From Betaproteobacteria bacterium UBA1934 (GTDB lineage: Bacteria; Pseudomonadota; Gammaproteobacteria; Burkholderiales; Rhodocyclaceae), in contig DDFG01000006.1 of the NCBI GenBank assembly GCA_002337055.1, positions 1-64,000 on the forward strand: a DNA stretch of 64,000 nucleotides, given 5' to 3'. Of this stretch, positions 34,749-43,303 are shown one piece after another; position 1 is the stretch's first letter; each line of letters starts with the position of its first letter. The notes under the pieces are model-generated. The model saw nothing but the letters and a program-made list of their open reading frames with translations. It was not told where the DNA came from and did not search any database. The position numbers and the translations under genes are program-made.

Positions 34749-36149
34749 TTAGAACAGGCCGCGCAGTGCGTCGGCACTGCCCGCGAAATCGGCGCGTTCG
34801 CTGATGCCTTGCTGGAGAAAGGCCTCCATGCGCGGGTAGAGCGCGATGGCCTGGTCGAGCACCGGGTCGGAGCCGGGAACGTAGGCGCCGACCGCGATCA
34901 GATCGCGCGACCGCTGGTAGCGCGCGAAGAGCACCTTGAAACGACGAATCACATCGAGGTGCTCGGGGGTGATCAGATTGACCATGGCCCGGCTGATCGA
35001 TTGTTCGATATCGATGGCGGGGTAATGACCGGCGTCGGCCAGCGTGCGCGACAGCACAATGTGACCGTCGAGAATGGCGCGAGCGGAGTCGGCGATGGGG
35101 TCCTGCTGGTCGTCACCCTCGGCCAGCACGGTGTAGAACGCGGTGATCGAGCCGCCGCCCTCGGGGCCGTTGCCGGCACGCTCGACCAGTTGCGGCAGGC
35201 GCGCGAAAACGGAGGGCGGGTAACCCCGGGTCGCGGGGGGTTCGCCGATCGCCAGCGCGATCTCACGCTGAGCCATGGCGTAGCGGGTCAGGGAATCCAT
35301 GATCAGCAGCACTTGCTTGCCCTGATCGCGGAAATATTCGGCAATGGTGGTGGCGTAAGAGGCGCCTTGCAGCCGCATCAAGGGGCCGGTGTCGGCCGGC
35401 GCGGCGACCACCACGGAGCGGGCCAGGCCGGTTTCGCCCAGTATCTGCTCGATGAATTCCTTGACCTCGCGGCCGCGTTCGCCGATCAGGCCGACGACGA
35501 TGACCTCGGCTTCGGTGTAGCGCGCCATCATCCCGAGCAGAATCGATTTGCCGACCCCCGACCCTGCAAACAGTCCCATCCGCTGGCCACGCCCCACGGT
35601 CAGCATGCTGTTGATGGCACGGATGCCGACGTCGAGCGGATGTTCGATGGCTGCGCGCGTCATCGGGTTGATCGGGCGGCTTTGCAGCGAACGAAGGTGG
35701 GGGTCGAGCAAAGATCCCCGGCCGTCAAGCGGCCTGCCGACGCCATCGACCACGCGCCCGAGCAGGCACTCGCCAACGGGTACCTGCTTGGCTCTGTCGA
35801 TGATGCGGCGGCGATGAGGTGGCGAACTGTCGAGCCGAAGGGGGGGGGAAGGCGTTTCGCAGGCCACGACCTGGGCACCGGGCGATAAGCCGTAAACGTC
35901 GTCCGACGGCATGAGATAGAGTTTTTCGCCTGCAAAGCCGACCACTTCCGCCTCCACCGGCGCGCCGCCGGCGGGCAGGATCAGGCAGGAGGAACCCAGC
36001 GGTAACTTCAAGCCGGCGGCTTCCATCACCAGGCCGTTGATGCGGGTCAGGCGCCCGCTGGGCCAGAACGGTTGAGCATGCGAGGCGGCAATCCCGGCGT
36101 GGTTCAGAAAGCGGCGCCAGCGTGCGCCGTGATCAGGCGGCAGCGTCAT
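34749..36149 (-). CDS. fliI: FliI, flagellar export ATPase
   Basis: F1-beta-like ATPase that energises substrate unloading at the export gate. The Walker A motif GSGVGKS lies at about 196-202 and the Walker B strand is in QVLLIMDSLTRYAMAQRE; the downstream GGSITAFYTVLAEGDD block is also typical. The ATG at 36149 (MTLPPDHG) is preferred over an ATG 13 codons upstream because it fits family length (466 residues). It overlaps the end of fliH by 17 bases. Confidence 0.96.
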   Translation of the reverse strand: MTLPPDHGARWRRFLNHAGIAASHAQPFWPSGRLTRINGLVMEAAGLKLPLGSSCLILPAGGAPVEAEVVGFAGEKLYLMPSDDVYGLSPGAQVVACETPSPPLRLDSSPPHRRRIIDRAKQVPVGECLLGRVVDGVGRPLDGRGSLLDPHLRSLQSRPINPMTRAAIEHPLDVGIRAINSMLTVGRGQRMGLFAGSGVGKSILLGMMARYTEAEVIVVGLIGERGREVKEFIEQILGETGLARSVVVAAPADTGPLMRLQGASYATTIAEYFRDQGKQVLLIMDSLTRYAMAQREIALAIGEPPATRGYPPSVFARLPQLVERAGNGPEGGGSITAFYTVLAEGDDQQDPIADSARAILDGHIVLSRTLADAGHYPAIDIEQSISRAMVNLITPEHLDVIRRFKVLFARYQRSRDLIAVGAYVPGSDPVLDQAIALYPRMEAFLQQGISERADFAGSADALRGLF

Positions 36150-36846
36150 GCGTGGCCGACGGTCCGTTGCCGATAGTTTCGAGAACACGCTTCCAGCGCG
36201 TCTCCAGCGTCGCGTCGACTTCGCTGGTGCCGGCCCGCAACTGGCAGCCGCCGCGTGTGATGTCCGCGTCCTCGATCAGGTGCCAGCCGGATTGGCCGAT
36301 CTGATTGCCGAGCAGGCTGTGCAGCAAAGCCGCATCGGCCGGGTGCAGATGCAGCGCGATCGTGCCGTGATGCAGCGGCAGTGCGGCAATGGCTTCGCGG
36401 ATGATCGGCAGTAGCCGTTCGGGTTCGGCACTCAATGTCGAGCGAACAAGCTGGTGAGCGACTTCCAGCGCCAGTTCGAGCACCTGGTCGGCGACCTGCT
36501 GGTCGAGTTGGTCGAGTGCGGTACGGAAGTGGTCGCCCAGCGTCTGGATCTGTTCCGCTTCAGCGCGGGCAGCCGCCATGCCCGCCTCATAACCTTCCTG
36601 CCGACCATTTTCCAGGCCGGCCTGATAGCCCTGTTGCTGCGCGTCGGCATGCATGCGCTCGAGATCTTCGGCGGTAGGAAGCTTGAAATCGGCAACCGGT
36701 TCGCCCTCTGCGTCGTTTGGAGGAGGAGCGCTTTCGGTGGCGCCCGCCGCGTCAACCGGTGCCGCCCTTTGGGGGTCGGGACGGTCGAAAGCATCGACTT
36801 GCCAACGCTGAAAACCGGCGACCTGTTCCTTGGGAATGACCGACAT
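36133..36846 (-). CDS. fliH: FliH, export ATPase regulator
   Basis: Dimeric regulator that ties FliI to the C ring. A variable N-terminal third is followed by a Gln/Glu/Ala-rich helical segment (about 65-100, ADAQQQGYQAGLENGRQEGY, with GxxxG-like spacing typical of FliH) and a C-terminal domain resembling the ATP synthase delta/b subunits. 237 residues. Located between fliG and fliI as normal. Confidence 0.93.
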   Translation of the reverse strand: MSVIPKEQVAGFQRWQVDAFDRPDPQRAAPVDAAGATESAPPPNDAEGEPVADFKLPTAEDLERMHADAQQQGYQAGLENGRQEGYEAGMAAARAEAEQIQTLGDHFRTALDQLDQQVADQVLELALEVAHQLVRSTLSAEPERLLPIIREAIAALPLHHGTIALHLHPADAALLHSLLGNQIGQSGWHLIEDADITRGGCQLRAGTSEVDATLETRWKRVLETIGNGPSATHDAAA

Positions 36847-36859
36847 GGTGTCGAAGCCC

Positions 36860-37867
36860 TTAGACCATCTGCTCGCCGCCCGCGCCGCCGAGCACGATCT
36901 GGCCCTCGTCGGCCAGGCGACGGACGGTTTTGAGAATTTCCTTCTGTTCGGCTTCGACTTCGGAAAGGCGAACGGGGCCCTTGGATTCGAGATCCTCGCG
37001 CAGCATTTCGGCCGCGCGCTGCGACATGTTTTTGAAAATCTTTTCGCGCAGTTCGGGCGTCGCCCCTTTCAGCGCCAGCACCAGCGAATCCGATTGCACC
37101 TCGCGCAGGATCAACTGGATCGAGCGGTCGTCGATGTCCATCAGGTTGTCGAACACGAACATCTCGTCCTGAATCTTCTGCGCCAGATCGGGGTCGTATT
37201 CGCGTACCGCGTCGAGTACCGAGGTTTCGTTGGCGGTACCAATGAAATTGAGGATTTCCGCTACCGTGCGGGCGCCGCCCATCGCAGTCTTCTTGATGGC
37301 TGCCGAGCCCGAGAGCACGCGAGCCAGCGCGTCGTTCAATTCGCGCAATGCCGCAGGCTGAATCCCTTCCAGCGTGGCGATCCGGAGAACGACGTCATTG
37401 CGGAGGCGCTCGGTGAAATGCGTGAGAATTTCACTGGCGTGATCCTTTTCGAGGTGCACCAGAATGGTGGCGATGATCTGCGGATGTTCGTTGCGAATCA
37501 GGTCGGCGACCGTGGCGGCATCCATCCACTTGAGTCCCTCGATGCCGGCCGTTTCACCGCCCTGGAGGATGCGCGAAATCAGGTTAGAGGCCTTGTCGTC
37601 GCCCAGCGCCTTGGTCAGTGCACCGCGAATGAAATTGTCGGTATCGACGTGCACTGCGGCGTATTCGTTGTGTATCTTGTGAAATTCATCGAGCACGCCC
37701 TCGACGCGCGTGCGCGGCACGGTCTTCAGGGCGGCCATGGCATGGCCGAGCTTCTGCACCTCGCGCGGGCCAAGATGCTTCAACACCTCCGCCGCCTGAT
37801 CCTCGCCCAGTGCGATCAGCAAGGTAGCGCTCTTGTCCAGCCCTTCTTCTGGCGAATTACCCGGCAT
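36860..37867 (-). CDS. fliG: FliG, rotor torque protein
   Basis: C-ring protein that interacts with the stator. N-terminal and middle armadillo-like domains are followed by the C-terminal torque helix region, where FVFDNLMDIDDRSIQLILRE and the charged EKIFKNMSQRAAEMLREDLE segment are characteristic. 335 residues. It overlaps the 3' end of fliF by 11 bases, consistent with tight FliF-FliG coupling. Confidence 0.97.
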   Translation of the reverse strand: MPGNSPEEGLDKSATLLIALGEDQAAEVLKHLGPREVQKLGHAMAALKTVPRTRVEGVLDEFHKIHNEYAAVHVDTDNFIRGALTKALGDDKASNLISRILQGGETAGIEGLKWMDAATVADLIRNEHPQIIATILVHLEKDHASEILTHFTERLRNDVVLRIATLEGIQPAALRELNDALARVLSGSAAIKKTAMGGARTVAEILNFIGTANETSVLDAVREYDPDLAQKIQDEMFVFDNLMDIDDRSIQLILREVQSDSLVLALKGATPELREKIFKNMSQRAAEMLREDLESKGPVRLSEVEAEQKEILKTVRRLADEGQIVLGGAGGEQMV

Positions 37868-39593
37868 TGGCGTTCATCCAGTCCTTGATGATGTTGGCGA
37901 CGGCCTTCGGATCGGTCTTGGCAATTTCACGAGCCTTCTCGATCTTGGCGGCGTAGTTCTGAATCTCGACATTTTCTTCGGCGGCAGCTTCTGCCTCGCT
38001 GAAGACGACAGCCGCCGCGCCTCCGGCCGGTGCGGTCTCGGGCGGCGGTGGCGGTGGGAACATGGTTTTCAACAGCGGTTGCAGAATCTTGAACCAAACA
38101 AAGGCGGCGATCAGGATCAACGCCAAGTACTTGATCGCTTCCTTGGCGAGCGAGAGCGTTTCGGGATCTTTCCAGATCGGTATGCTGATTTCGGTCTTCT
38201 CGACGGCGGTGAACGGCGCATTGGCAATCGAGAGGCTGTCGCCACGCTCCTTGTTGTACCCCATCGCTTCGCGGACGAGGTCGCCGATCTGCTTCATATC
38301 GGCATCCGGGAGCGGCTTCACGGTCGTCTTGCCGTCCTTGCCCGTTTCCTTGCGGTGATTGATCACCACGGCGGCCGACAGGCGGCGGATATTGCCCATC
38401 GCCTGCTTGGTGTGGCGGATGGTCTTGTCGATTTCGTAATTGATGGTGGCGTTCTTGGCGGTACTGATGGGCTGTCCCACCGCCGCCAGCGGCGCCGATA
38501 TACCAGCCGCGGCGACTCTGCCCGCTTCGCCCGCTCGAGACGCGCCGGCGGGTTGCGCGCCCGCGGCCGGCGTGGTCAGCGGCGCCGTGGCGGGAACGGG
38601 GGGCTGGTTGCTGAGCGCGCCCGGTACGCCGCCTGTAGGCGCATTGACGTTGGCAGTTTCGGAAGTTTGCTGGCTGCGAATACTGGATGCATCGGGATTG
38701 CTGTTCGGCTTGAAGCTTTCCGCAGTCTGCTCGGAAGTCGAGAAGTCGATGTCGGCGGCGATCTGCACCTTGTAATTTTCGGCGCCGACCATGGGTTTCA
38801 GTATCTCTTCGATGCGCTTGCCGATGCTGTCTTCCACCTCACGCATGTACTTGATCTGGGCAGGATCGAGCCCGGCCTCGGTCAGCTTGCTCTTGAGTTG
38901 CGACAACAGCGCGCCGTTCTGATCCAGTACCGCGACATTGGCTGCGGGAAGTTGTGGCACGCTGGCGGCGACCAAGTGGGCGATCCCGGCGATCTGAGCG
39001 CCGTCGAGGGCACGTCCGGGGTAGAGAGTGAGCAGGACCGAGGCGGTCGGCTTCTGCTCGTCGCGCACGAACACGGAAGGTTTGGGAATGGCAAGGTGAA
39101 CCCGCGCCGCCTGCACGGCGCCGACCGACTGGATGGTCTTGGCCAGTTCGCCTTCCAGCGCCCGCTGGTAATTCACCTGTTCGGCAAATTGGGAGATTCC
39201 GAACTTGGGGTTTTCCATGATCTCGAAACCCACCGATCCACCCCGCGGCAGGCCTTGCTGTGCCAGTTTGAGACGTACCTCGTGCACGCGATTGGCAGGT
39301 ACCAGGATGGCGCCGCTGCCATCTGAGAACTTGTGAGGGATATTTTGCTGTTCGAGCAGGGTGACGATAGCGCCGCCATCTTTTTCCGACAGGTTCGAGA
39401 ACAGAACGCGGAAATCGGGCTGGCGTGCCCACAACAGCGCCGCCACCGCAACGGCGACGAGCGCGGCGATGGCGAGCGCCAGCAACAGCTTCTGTTGGCC
39501 GTTCAGGCGCGCCAAGGCGGCGCGCAGCCGGTCGAGCGCGGAGGTTGCCGTTGCCGTGTCGGCTTGCGTCAGGGTGTCGGTGCTGGCCGCCAT
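37857..39593 (-). CDS. fliF: FliF, MS-ring protein
   Basis: Forms the MS ring, the base on which the flagellum assembles. First membrane segment at about 34-54 (LLLALAIAALVAVAVAALLW), the YscJ/FliF periplasmic domain following (VLFSNLSEKDGGAIVTLLEQ), an Ala/Pro-rich variable stretch near 305-370, a second membrane segment (YLALILIAAFVWFKIL, about 485-500) and the FliG-binding C terminus (IVKDWMNANAG-like end). 578 residues. Divergent from flrB. Only a weak sigma54-like sequence lies upstream. Confidence 0.96.
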   Translation of the reverse strand: MAASTDTLTQADTATATSALDRLRAALARLNGQQKLLLALAIAALVAVAVAALLWARQPDFRVLFSNLSEKDGGAIVTLLEQQNIPHKFSDGSGAILVPANRVHEVRLKLAQQGLPRGGSVGFEIMENPKFGISQFAEQVNYQRALEGELAKTIQSVGAVQAARVHLAIPKPSVFVRDEQKPTASVLLTLYPGRALDGAQIAGIAHLVAASVPQLPAANVAVLDQNGALLSQLKSKLTEAGLDPAQIKYMREVEDSIGKRIEEILKPMVGAENYKVQIAADIDFSTSEQTAESFKPNSNPDASSIRSQQTSETANVNAPTGGVPGALSNQPPVPATAPLTTPAAGAQPAGASRAGEAGRVAAAGISAPLAAVGQPISTAKNATINYEIDKTIRHTKQAMGNIRRLSAAVVINHRKETGKDGKTTVKPLPDADMKQIGDLVREAMGYNKERGDSLSIANAPFTAVEKTEISIPIWKDPETLSLAKEAIKYLALILIAAFVWFKILQPLLKTMFPPPPPPETAPAGGAAAVVFSEAEAAAEENVEIQNYAAKIEKAREIAKTDPKAVANIIKDWMNANAG

Positions 39594-39626
39594 CGGAATC
39601 GATCAGATTTTCAAAATGGAAGAATA

Positions 39627-39642
39627 ATCAAGCTGAAAGCCA
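39627..39642 (-). promoter_or_regulatory. Weak sigma54-like site before fliF
   Basis: Minus-strand TGGCTT-TCAGC-TTGAT has the GG of the -24 element at the right distance, but the essential GC of the -12 element reads GA. It could be a poor sigma54 promoter for fliF-G-H-I-J; nothing better is visible in the 106 bases between fliF and flrB. Confidence 0.3.
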
Positions 39643-39699
39643 ATTTTCGCGAGAAATATTCTACTATTACCCGGCCTGAATTCCGCTTATCTTTTTTCA

Positions 39700-40881
39700 A
39701 TGATGCCCTCATTCATCGCGCCTGTTGCGACTGAAGACAAAGCCGCCGAATTGCAACGTGCCTTCGATACCTTCAACAAGGTCTCGGCGGAGCTTACGCA
39801 CGCCTATGAAACCCTGCAAGGCCGAGTGGCTTCTCTGACCGACGAATTGGGGGTGGCGAACGGCGAGCTGCGTCGCCAGTATCAGGAAAAGCAGGCGTTG
39901 TCGGAACGCCTTTCGGTGTTGCTTGATGCCTTGCCGGCCGGCGTGGTGGTGATCGACGGCAGCGGTCGTATCACCGACGCCAATCCCGCTGCTCACCAGA
40001 TGTTCGGCGACGCCGTGGTCGGCGAGCATTGGGGCGACGTTGCCCAGGCATACCTGGAGCCGACGCTGGCGCTAGGGGAGTGGTTGCTCGGCGATCGCCA
40101 CCTTTCAATTGCCGAGAGTGCCCTTGACTCGGTTGGCGGAAAAATATTGTTGTTGCACGACGTGACGCTGGCTCACCAGATGAAAGCGGATCTGGAGCGC
40201 AATCAACGGCTGGCGGCGATGGGTGAAATGGCGGCCTCGCTGGCGCACCAGTTGCGGACGCCCTTAGCGGCAGCCCTGCTTTACACATCGAATCTCGGCC
40301 AGACAAGCCTTTCGGACGAAGCGCGCGCTCGCTTTTCGGAAAAGGCGAGCAACCAGTTACGCCGTCTGGAGCGCCTGATCCAGGATGTATTGCTGTTTGC
40401 GCGCGGCGAAAGTATCGGGCGCGACCGTTTCCGTGTAGATGAATTGCTGGGCGAGGTGGCGCAGACGGTCGAACCCTTGATGCGCGAACATGGTTTGCGA
40501 TTCGAGTTGGCCTCGGCGGCTGGCGACACTGAGTTGATGGGGGGGCGCAAGGCGTTGTTTGGCGCGCTGGTCAGTCTGCTCGAGAATGCCATGCAGGCAA
40601 CCGAAGCCGGCGGCAAAATTTGCCTATTGGCCGAGCGTCAAGGTGATACGGTGCGGGTTACCGTGCGCGATAATGGGGTCGGAATCGGCCCGGGACTGCA
40701 GGCGCGTATTTTCGAACCCTTTTTTACTACCCGCGGCCAGGGGACCGGACTGGGCCTGCCGATCGTGCTCGGCGTGGCGCGTGCCCATGGCGGCGATATC
40801 GAAGTGCAGTCGCAACCGGGACAAGGCTCGGAATTTGCATTGATTTTGCCCTTGTCCTCACTGAATCACGAGAACACATGA
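39700..40881 (+). CDS. flrB: FlrB/FleS-type sensor histidine kinase
   Basis: Cytoplasmic kinase expected to phosphorylate FlrC. No membrane segments. A short coiled region precedes a PAS domain (about 65-150, LLDALPAGVVVIDGSGRITD). Then come the HisKA box MAASLAHQLRTPLAAAL with His183 and the HATPase with LLENAMQATEAGG, DNGVGIGPGL and GQGTGLGLPIV. 393 residues. Either of two adjacent ATG codons could start it. Overlaps flrC by four bases, so the pair is translationally coupled. Confidence 0.92.
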   Translation: MMPSFIAPVATEDKAAELQRAFDTFNKVSAELTHAYETLQGRVASLTDELGVANGELRRQYQEKQALSERLSVLLDALPAGVVVIDGSGRITDANPAAHQMFGDAVVGEHWGDVAQAYLEPTLALGEWLLGDRHLSIAESALDSVGGKILLLHDVTLAHQMKADLERNQRLAAMGEMAASLAHQLRTPLAAALLYTSNLGQTSLSDEARARFSEKASNQLRRLERLIQDVLLFARGESIGRDRFRVDELLGEVAQTVEPLMREHGLRFELASAAGDTELMGGRKALFGALVSLLENAMQATEAGGKICLLAERQGDTVRVTVRDNGVGIGPGLQARIFEPFFTTRGQGTGLGLPIVLGVARAHGGDIEVQSQPGQGSEFALILPLSSLNHENT

Positions 40882-42242
40882 ACACTCCACGCTTGCCCAT
40901 CTTGGTTGTCGAGGATGATCCTAATCTGCGCGACGCCATTTGCGACACGCTTGAACTGGCGGGGCGCGGCTTTCTGGCCGTGGGAGGCGGTGCCGAGGCG
41001 CTGGCTGAACTGGAAAAGGCCCCGGTCGCCCTGGTGCTCTCCGATGTGCGGATGATGCCCATGGACGGTATCGCCCTGCTGAAGGCGGTGCGTGAACGGC
41101 ACCCGCATCTGCCCGTGGTGTTGATGACGGCTTATGCCGAGGTCGGTCGGGCCGTCGAAGCCATGCGCGCGGGCGCTTGCGACTTTCTGCTCAAGCCCTT
41201 TGAGCCACAGGCGCTGCTGGCGCAAATCGAAAAATACGAGTTGCCGGAAACCGGTTCGGCGACCGGCGTCGTGGCGATCGATCCTGCCACCGCCAACCTG
41301 TTCACTATCGCCGCCCGCGTGGCGCAAACCGACGCGACGGTGTTGCTGACCGGTGAATCGGGGGTCGGCAAGGAGGTGGTGGCGCGCTTCATCCACACCC
41401 GCTCGGTGCGCAAGAATGGCCCCTTCGTGGCCATCAACTGCGCGGCGATCCCGGAGACCCTGCTGGAAGCGACGCTGTTCGGATACGAAAAGGGCGCGTT
41501 TACCGGTGCCACGCAGGCGACAGCCGGCAAATTCGAGCAGGCCAATGGTGGCTCGCTGCTTCTCGATGAGGTGACCGAGATGCCGCTGGGTCTGCAAGCC
41601 AAGTTGCTACGGGTTTTGCAGGAACGCGAAGTGGAGCGTGTTGGTGGCAAGAAACCGGTGCCGCTCAATATTCGGATCATCGCAACCTCGAATCGCGACA
41701 TGGCCGAGGCGGTAAAGAAAGGTATTTTCCGGGAAGACCTGTATTACCGGCTGAATGTTTTCCCGGTCGCCATTCCCTCCCTGCGCGAGCGGCCGGAGGA
41801 CATCGTGCCGCTCGCGCGCCATTTTATTGCGACGCACGCCGGTCAACTCGGACGTCGGGCGATGATGCTGTCGCCGCACGCGGAGGCGGTGGTACGAGGC
41901 CATCTTTGGCCTGGTAATGTCCGTGAACTGGAAAATGTCATGCAGCGGGCGCTGATCCTTGCGCCCGGCAATAGCATCGAGCCAGAGCATTTGAACCTTG
42001 GCCCAGTGTCGGCGTCTGAATCTTCGGTATCAGCAATGTTGCTGCCTCGTGTACCGCCGAATCTGCCGGAGACCGAGAGTCGCGTGGACAACATGAAGGA
42101 TCTGGAACGCGAGCATATTTTGCGCACGCTGGCCGAAGTCGGCGGTTCGCGCAGGCTGGCGGTGGAACGCCTGGGCATCTCGGAGAGAACTTTGCGCTAT
42201 AAACTGGCACAATATCGGGACGAGGGCTACTTCAGCGAATAG
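40878..42242 (+). CDS. flrC: FlrC/FleR-type sigma54-dependent response regulator
   Basis: NtrC-family activator of mid-class flagellar promoters. Receiver domain 1-120 with phospho-acceptor Asp56 (LSDVRMMPMDG); AAA+ domain with Walker A GESGVGKE at 159-166, the sigma54-contacting GAFTGA loop at 206-211 and Walker B SLLLDEVTE; C-terminal Fis-type helix-turn-helix (RRLAVERLGISERTLRYKLA). 454 residues, all motifs intact. The sigma54 sites before flgB, fliK, fliE and flagellins 2 and 3 are its likely targets. Confidence 0.95.
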   Translation: MNTPRLPILVVEDDPNLRDAICDTLELAGRGFLAVGGGAEALAELEKAPVALVLSDVRMMPMDGIALLKAVRERHPHLPVVLMTAYAEVGRAVEAMRAGACDFLLKPFEPQALLAQIEKYELPETGSATGVVAIDPATANLFTIAARVAQTDATVLLTGESGVGKEVVARFIHTRSVRKNGPFVAINCAAIPETLLEATLFGYEKGAFTGATQATAGKFEQANGGSLLLDEVTEMPLGLQAKLLRVLQEREVERVGGKKPVPLNIRIIATSNRDMAEAVKKGIFREDLYYRLNVFPVAIPSLRERPEDIVPLARHFIATHAGQLGRRAMMLSPHAEAVVRGHLWPGNVRELENVMQRALILAPGNSIEPEHLNLGPVSASESSVSAMLLPRVPPNLPETESRVDNMKDLEREHILRTLAEVGGSRRLAVERLGISERTLRYKLAQYRDEGYFSE

Positions 42243-42263
42243 ACCGGATTTCGATCCCATATC

Positions 42264-42279
42264 TGGTCCGTATTTTGCT
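42264..42279 (+). promoter_or_regulatory. Sigma54 promoter for fliE
   Basis: TGGTCC-GTATT-TTGCT: GG and GC are ten bases apart and the -12 element is perfect. Transcription would start near 42290, giving an 18-base leader that contains AAGGGAG as ribosome site for fliE. Confidence 0.82.
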
Positions 42280-42307
42280 GGTAGTGGGTAACGTAAGGGA
42301 GTTGCGC

Positions 42308-42634
42308 ATGGATACAAAAGGAATCGATCACATGCTGAGCGTGCTGCAAAACACAGCTGCTCAGGCCGCTAGCAAGACGGCAACAAGCGTCGGTGTGGCG
42401 TCGGAGACGGGCGTCGATTTTGCGCAAGTGCTGCAAGGCTCGATCGACAAGGTGAATCAGGCCCAGGTTCAGGCGCATGAAATGGCGGAAAAACTTGCCG
42501 CCGGTGACAAAACCCAGAACCTGCATGAAGTGATGATCGCACTTCAGACGGCCAGCATCTCGTTTCAGGAGATGGTGCAGGCACGCAATCGCCTGGTCAA
42601 TGCGTACCAGGATGTCATGAATATGCAGGTTTAA
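42308..42634 (+). CDS. fliE: FliE, MS ring-rod adapter
   Basis: Connects the MS ring to the proximal rod and is the first exported substrate. Start ATG at 42308, placed six bases after AAGGGAG. The C-terminal half is diagnostic: NLHEVMIALQTASISFQEMV and RNRLVNAYQDVMNMQV. 108 residues, normal. Transcribed on its own from a sigma54 site downstream of the flrC gene instead of heading fliF as in enterics. Confidence 0.95.
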   Translation: MDTKGIDHMLSVLQNTAAQAASKTATSVGVASETGVDFAQVLQGSIDKVNQAQVQAHEMAEKLAAGDKTQNLHEVMIALQTASISFQEMVQARNRLVNAYQDVMNMQV

Positions 42635-42744
42635 GCGCCTTTGTCGACGTGAACGGCCCTATGTGTGGCCCGCGTTGACGCCTTTCTTGTGTCGGACAGG
42701 CGACCTACTACCGGATCATTGACCGGGCGCAAGTCCTCGTTAGA

Positions 42745-43203
42745 CTACTCGTCTGCCGCTGGTACGAAACGACCGCTCCAACCCTGCGTGGTGATTTGTA
42801 GTTGTCTCCCGGTGGGACGATGCAGAGTGAACGTGCCGCCGTCGGCCAGCGTCATGCGCACCAGCCAATGGGCAGCCGGGCCCAACCGGAGTTGATCTTT
42901 GCCGAGGCGTGCTTCTATATCTGTACCTTTGCGGCAGAGGGTGCCTGTTCCTTCGGCCCAGACGCCTTCGCTGCTCTTAATGAAACGCAGCGCCAGCGCG
43001 CCATTCCTTTCTTGCAAGGTGACAACCATCGGTTTGCCGTCATCCATCGAGGTTTCCGTCCAGCGCAGCGGAAAAGCAGAATCACCAAGCAGTCGGCGCA
43101 ACTCGGAAATGTTGCTCGCGCAGCGTGCGGTGTCATCCGCCAGAGCGCTTTCTGCCATCGGCAGGGTCAGTAGCGCGGTCAGGAGATATCCGGGGTGCTT
43201 CAT
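42745..43203 (-). CDS. Secreted protein of unknown function
   Basis: 152 residues from the ATG at 43203, with a signal peptide (MKHPGYLLTALLTLPMAESALA) cleaved after about residue 22. The mature part has two cysteines (about 27 and 89) and a beta-rich, lipocalin-like feel with alternating hydrophobic residues (PMVVTLQERNGALALRFIKS, WLVRMTLADGGTFTLHRP). I do not recognise the family. It lies between fliE (convergent) and the propeller lipoprotein gene; a perfect hairpin separates it from the latter. Confidence 0.7.
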   Translation of the reverse strand: MKHPGYLLTALLTLPMAESALADDTARCASNISELRRLLGDSAFPLRWTETSMDDGKPMVVTLQERNGALALRFIKSSEGVWAEGTGTLCRKGTDIEARLGKDQLRLGPAAHWLVRMTLADGGTFTLHRPTGRQLQITTQGWSGRFVPAADE

Positions 43204-43240
43204 GCAGTATCGTTTCGTGAGAATCAAAAACGCTTGCCGT

Positions 43241-43277
43241 ATAGTGATTCCGGGCCATATAGGCCCGGAATCACTAT
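43241..43277. repeat. Perfect 16-bp inverted repeat between two minus-strand genes
   Basis: ATAGTGATTCCGGGCC and its exact reverse complement flank a five-base loop ATATA. It lies 26 bases past the end of the propeller lipoprotein gene and 38 bases upstream of the secreted-protein gene. No T-run follows on either strand, so a classical intrinsic terminator is not certain; it may stabilise or end the mRNA, or be a protein site. Confidence 0.8.
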
Positions 43278-43303
43278 GTTTGCGTCGAGATGGCGCGAAG
43301 TGT

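Noticed and set aside
28783..39593. fliF-fliR considered as a non-flagellar injectisome
   Set aside because: FliG, FliM, FliN, FliK, FliL and FliE-type proteins are all flagellar forms, and no secretin or needle genes occur.
42635..42744. Short inverted matches between fliE and the secreted-protein gene considered as a terminator
   Set aside because: Stems are four to five bases with long loops and no T-run; nothing convincing in this 110-base convergent gap.
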